This document shows, piece by piece, positions 61,001 to 64,000 of a DNA stretch of 64,000 bases. Position numbers and translations under genes: made by a program. The stretch spans positions 193,501 through 257,500 of the forward strand of contig CAUEEP010000200.1 in NCBI GenBank assembly GCA_958450365.1, written 5' to 3'. Under the pieces are notes generated by a model. It saw only the letters and a program-made list of their open reading frames with translations. It did not search any database and was not told where the DNA came from. Origin of the DNA: Mesorhabditis belari (taxonomy: Eukaryota > Nematoda > Chromadorea > Rhabditida > Rhabditidae). Position 1 is the first letter of the stretch. Each line of letters opens with the position of its first letter.

Positions 61001-61870
61001 TTTTCCTCTTTTAGATGTCCTTCTTTGATGATGGGTCGACCATGCACAAATCCTGCAATCTGCACGGCTTGTTCGAGCGTCTCGGGATCAACCGATGCGG
61101 CCACTTTGTCCGCTCTTGCTGCTGCTTCAACTTTCCCCGGAATGCCCCCATTTGCTTATCCATTCATGCCTAGCACAAGGTTTGTTTAATTTTTTTGAAA
61201 ACCATAAACAACTTGACATTCTTACAAGTTTACAAATTAATCAATCAATTTCAGCACAGCCGCCTCACTCCCAGCCACCTATCAACAAATGCTACAAGCT
61301 GCTGCAGCGGCATCTGTTTCTTCAAGTTCACTGCCTGTAACTACAGCTCTTCCCGCTTCAATCCCCACTCCATCCACCGTTTCATCAACTGTTTCCACTC
61401 CATCACCAGTATCAATCAAATGCCAGTGGTCATCGTGTGGAAAGACTTTCACCACCGCCGAGGAGTTGGATGTTCATTTCAAGGTAGGATCTAAGAATAT
61501 GACTGACCTTACGGAATATGACTGACTTAGGCATACATCTTATCAATCAGACAACATTTTCATCCCATTAACTAGTTGATTTCAGGCAGCTCACAACCCG
61601 AGTCCCCGCTCCTCTGTGAAGAGTCCAATCTCTCTCTCCTCGACCGTCTCATCGACTTCGACTCCCAGCAATCCCTCTTCATCTTCTTCAACCACTTCCA
61701 CTCGTTATCATCCTTATTCGAAGCCTTCAATCTCTTCGAATCCTCCCGTTTCCTCATCAATTTCTTCTCCAATGCCCGCTTTCCCCTTCGCCGGCATCTC
61801 TTCATTCCCAGCCGCTCTCTCAGCGATGTATCAACAACATCAACGTTTATTGGGAATGACCCATCCATAA
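58032..61870 (+). CDS. tlp-1: TLP-1, NocA/NLZ (Elbow/ZNF503-703) family C2H2 zinc-finger transcription regulator
   Basis: Seven or more exons. Exon 1 (58032-58088) is followed by a 2.1-kb intron, then 60158-60278 with the family motif SPLSLLAKTCEAIGLPDTP. Next are a basic stretch (KKSDSPNLSKRKDG), a Met/Pro/Gly-rich region (60716-60880, FGLPMGFPMGFPGMLPYPP), a Cys-containing CTNPAICTACSS block, Ala/Ser/Thr/Pro-rich sequence and one atypical C2H2 finger (CQWSSCGKTFTTAEELDVHF). The finger is split by an intron before KAAH. The C-terminal NLZ signature RYHPYSK lies near 61700, and the protein ends QRLLGMTHP. NLZ proteins act mainly as transcriptional repressors; C. elegans tlp-1 controls male tail-tip shape and asymmetric fates of tail cells. 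No frame breaks were found. The intron after 60884 has TTTGAAAGG tandem repeats. Confidence 0.9.
60889..60950. repeat. TTTGAAAGG/TCTTGAAAGG tandem in a tlp-1 intron
   Basis: Five or six imperfect 10-11 bp units (TTTTGAAAGG, TCTTGAAAGG, ATTTGAAAGG). Confidence 0.85.
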
Positions 61871-64000
61871 ATGTATTCATTTTCTTTTAACTCTTGCAAT
61901 ATTTCAGATACTCATTCCTTTAATTTGCCCTTTGTTTCATACACGATCCCTGTGATATGTAAGGCCTAGAATATTTTTTGTTTTTGCTTTTTCACTATTT
62001 TTTTTTGCCTAAACGGGTTTAATCGGCTGGTTTTTGCCTTCAATATTTCTGCTCTCTATTTTCATAAGATTTTGCGTCTCTTTTTTTGTTTCTTATAATA
62101 ATGTTTCTTATATTTTAGTTCTAGAATATTTCTTAGTTTGATATTTCTTTTTTGTTTACTCACTAAATGCGTGTACAGAATATGAATAAACAAATTTAAA
62201 ATATCATTGAGATATGTCAGAGAAAATGCGATAGATAAAATACAAAGCTAAAAGCAAAAACGACAGTAATCAAATTGATCAAACCCATCTTTCCCCAGTC
62301 GCAAATGAGTGATTGACTTGAGTTGCAAGAAGAGTGAAAGCAATGCTTTGTCTACCTCTTCTCTTCTATTTGAGTGATGTTAGTGACTTTGTCTTCAACG
62401 TATCTCCATCCAACCGAGGGCAATCCATCTTCAACTCGTCCTCTTTTTTTCTTCAACTTTCCGACAAAACTTTTCCACCGATTTCTCTCTCTCTTTTCAT
62501 TCATTGGAGGCAAAGAAAGCACTCATAAATTTCCTTTTCTTTTCTTTTTTTCCCCACCACACTCACTTTGCCTTTCTTTAATCAAAACATCTTAAAGTAA
62601 ATCTTTTTAAATTGTTTAAATTGTTTAAAAGTGGATTTTGTTTCATGAGAAACAAAGAAATGAGATTTACAAGCAGATACAGTAACCTTTATGGAAGAAA
62701 ACTTTAGAACTAATGAACACTATATTGATACCAGAGACCAGACTAACAAAGCTGTTGCTAAAAGAACAGTAATTTTTGGATTTGTAAGCAAAAATTCCGC
62801 GTCCATCCATTTCCAGCAACATTTTTCTATTAGCATTGCTCAAAAAGTGGGTAGATCGGATAAAAAAAAGGGGAAAGGACTGTCAAATGAAAGAAGAAAA
62901 AAAGGAGAAGGGAGGGCCGGTAAAGGTAATTAATTATCCTTTTGTGGTCGATGGAATGAAAGAAAAGGAAAAAACGATACTCTTTCAGTTAAAAGAAAGA
63001 TTAAATGGAATGTGTGAAAATCCAGAACTGATAGTAAGAAAAGAATTTTGAAGTATAGTGAGCTGGCTTGAGTTAGACTTGTTGAATTTTGAGGCTTGAG
63101 TTATACTTGTTGAATTCAGTGAATCGCTACCTTTCAAAACCACGAATCTTGTTTCTCTATCGAAGAAAGATTAATCCTCAAATCTCTCTCTCTCTTTCAT
63201 CTCATTGAATCCAAGAAAAAGATCCTTTCAATTTGCTAATCGAAACTCAAAGATCCCTAAAATCTGATCATGAAATCCAGAATCCATTTCACACAAAAGG
63301 ATTGTCCTTTCACGCCTCGAGACCGGCTTGTTTTATGAAGGAGAAGAGGATCTTTAGATACGATCTCTCCTTTGCTTTTCTTTTCTATTTCTCTTCATTC
63401 AATTTTCCTTCAATAAACCTGCCACTCAACACTCATCCGATCCGATTTGTCATGGCATATTTATCTTCCAGCGTTAAGTCTTTTTTTTCAGATCTTGTCA
63501 TCGTTGAAAAAACTTCGCGGAGGTTTATGAAAGGGTTTTGAGGGATTGTAGCTTTGAAAAAAAGAATTCAGAAATGGAAATTCATTGTCAGTTGTCAAAG
63601 CTATTGTCAGTCTTAGACTGACAAACAAATGTCTCATTCTTGAGTATTCAAGAGTACGATCGAATACTGTCCAAAAGATTAATTCTTATGTTAACAAGAT
63701 AGCTGACATTGCAATTAAGTGAAGTAGGGAAAGGGTTTCTGTTGATGAAATGAGTTGATCGGATATCTCATCAATCTTCAAATGGCTCATCTCAAACCAC
63801 CAGTTGAGACCCGAGAAATGAAATAAAAAAGGAAAGAAAAGAAGAAAAGAAGACGAGAAGAAAGGGAAAGATGAGGAAATCGCTCACCTGTCTTTTCTTT
63901 TCAATGAAAAGACACAGTTGGTATTCTCGGTTTGATTTGAGGAACACCCGACTCTCGACGAGAAGTCATTCATCTTCACCCAATTCTCCCCCATTCGCTT
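61871..64000. other. 3' flank of tlp-1, no further gene seen
   Basis: The first 300 bp are T-rich 3'UTR-like, with an AATAAA at about 62183. The remainder shows purine/pyrimidine tracts and open frames without motifs. Confidence 0.45.

Overview
This window looks like part of a rhabditid (clade V type) nematode genome. It is AT-rich, most introns are short (about 37-60 nt) with TTTCAG-type acceptors, and many genes match nematode families closely: rps-22, osm-3, a dnj-1-like J protein, a TWK potassium channel, tlp-1, nematode carbohydrate sulfotransferase, saposin-like, ShKT and TIL secreted proteins. No species call is possible from the sequence alone. Gene models were assembled by hand from splice signals, codon phase and family knowledge.

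Layout. 1-0.5 kb: C-terminal part of a minus-strand gene whose paralog lies at 35.6-36.4 kb. 0.5-3.8 kb: no convincing gene, apart from one GC/purine-rich island. 3.8-11.6 kb (all +): an ionotropic-glutamate-receptor-like channel, a small allatostatin-C (PISCF-type) neuropeptide precursor, ribosomal protein rps-22 and a membrane DnaJ (DNAJB12/14 type). 12.5-17.4 kb (-): osm-3 kinesin-2. 17.4-22.7 kb: repeat-rich intergenic DNA. 22.7-30.4 kb (+): a two-pore-domain TWK K+ channel with two alternative first exons, followed by a Pro/Glu-rich coding region to 32.1 kb. 32.2-38.2 kb (-): three secreted proteins and a Golgi carbohydrate sulfotransferase. 39.4-46.8 kb: a PMP3/UPF0057 membrane peptide, a cysteine protease with an unusual Gly-rich amino end, a ShKT peptide, and a tandem set of TIL-type protease inhibitors, the last of which is broken. 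46.8-58.0 kb: an 11-kb gene desert. 58.0-61.9 kb (+): tlp-1, the NocA/NLZ zinc-finger developmental regulator, for which the desert is a likely control region.

Two themes cut across the genes. First, introns and spacers carry several unrelated palindromic fold-back elements (MITEs). Two near-identical copies have perfect 8-bp target duplications, the hAT signature; another shows an 8-bp duplication with one mismatch; one is bounded by TTAA. Second, several otherwise well conserved genes (receptor, rps-22, DnaJ) are broken by single-base changes, mostly in homopolymer runs, which looks more like residual assembly error than gene death. Other points of note are a 26-nt intron required for the TWK frame, a copied 40-bp osm-3 exon fragment in a repeat, a fold-back element carrying GC-rich open-frame cargo, and a duplicated first-exon region in a secreted-protein gene. 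I did not find a clearly new multi-gene system; the most novel items are the protease architecture, the ultrashort introns and the cargo-bearing fold-back.
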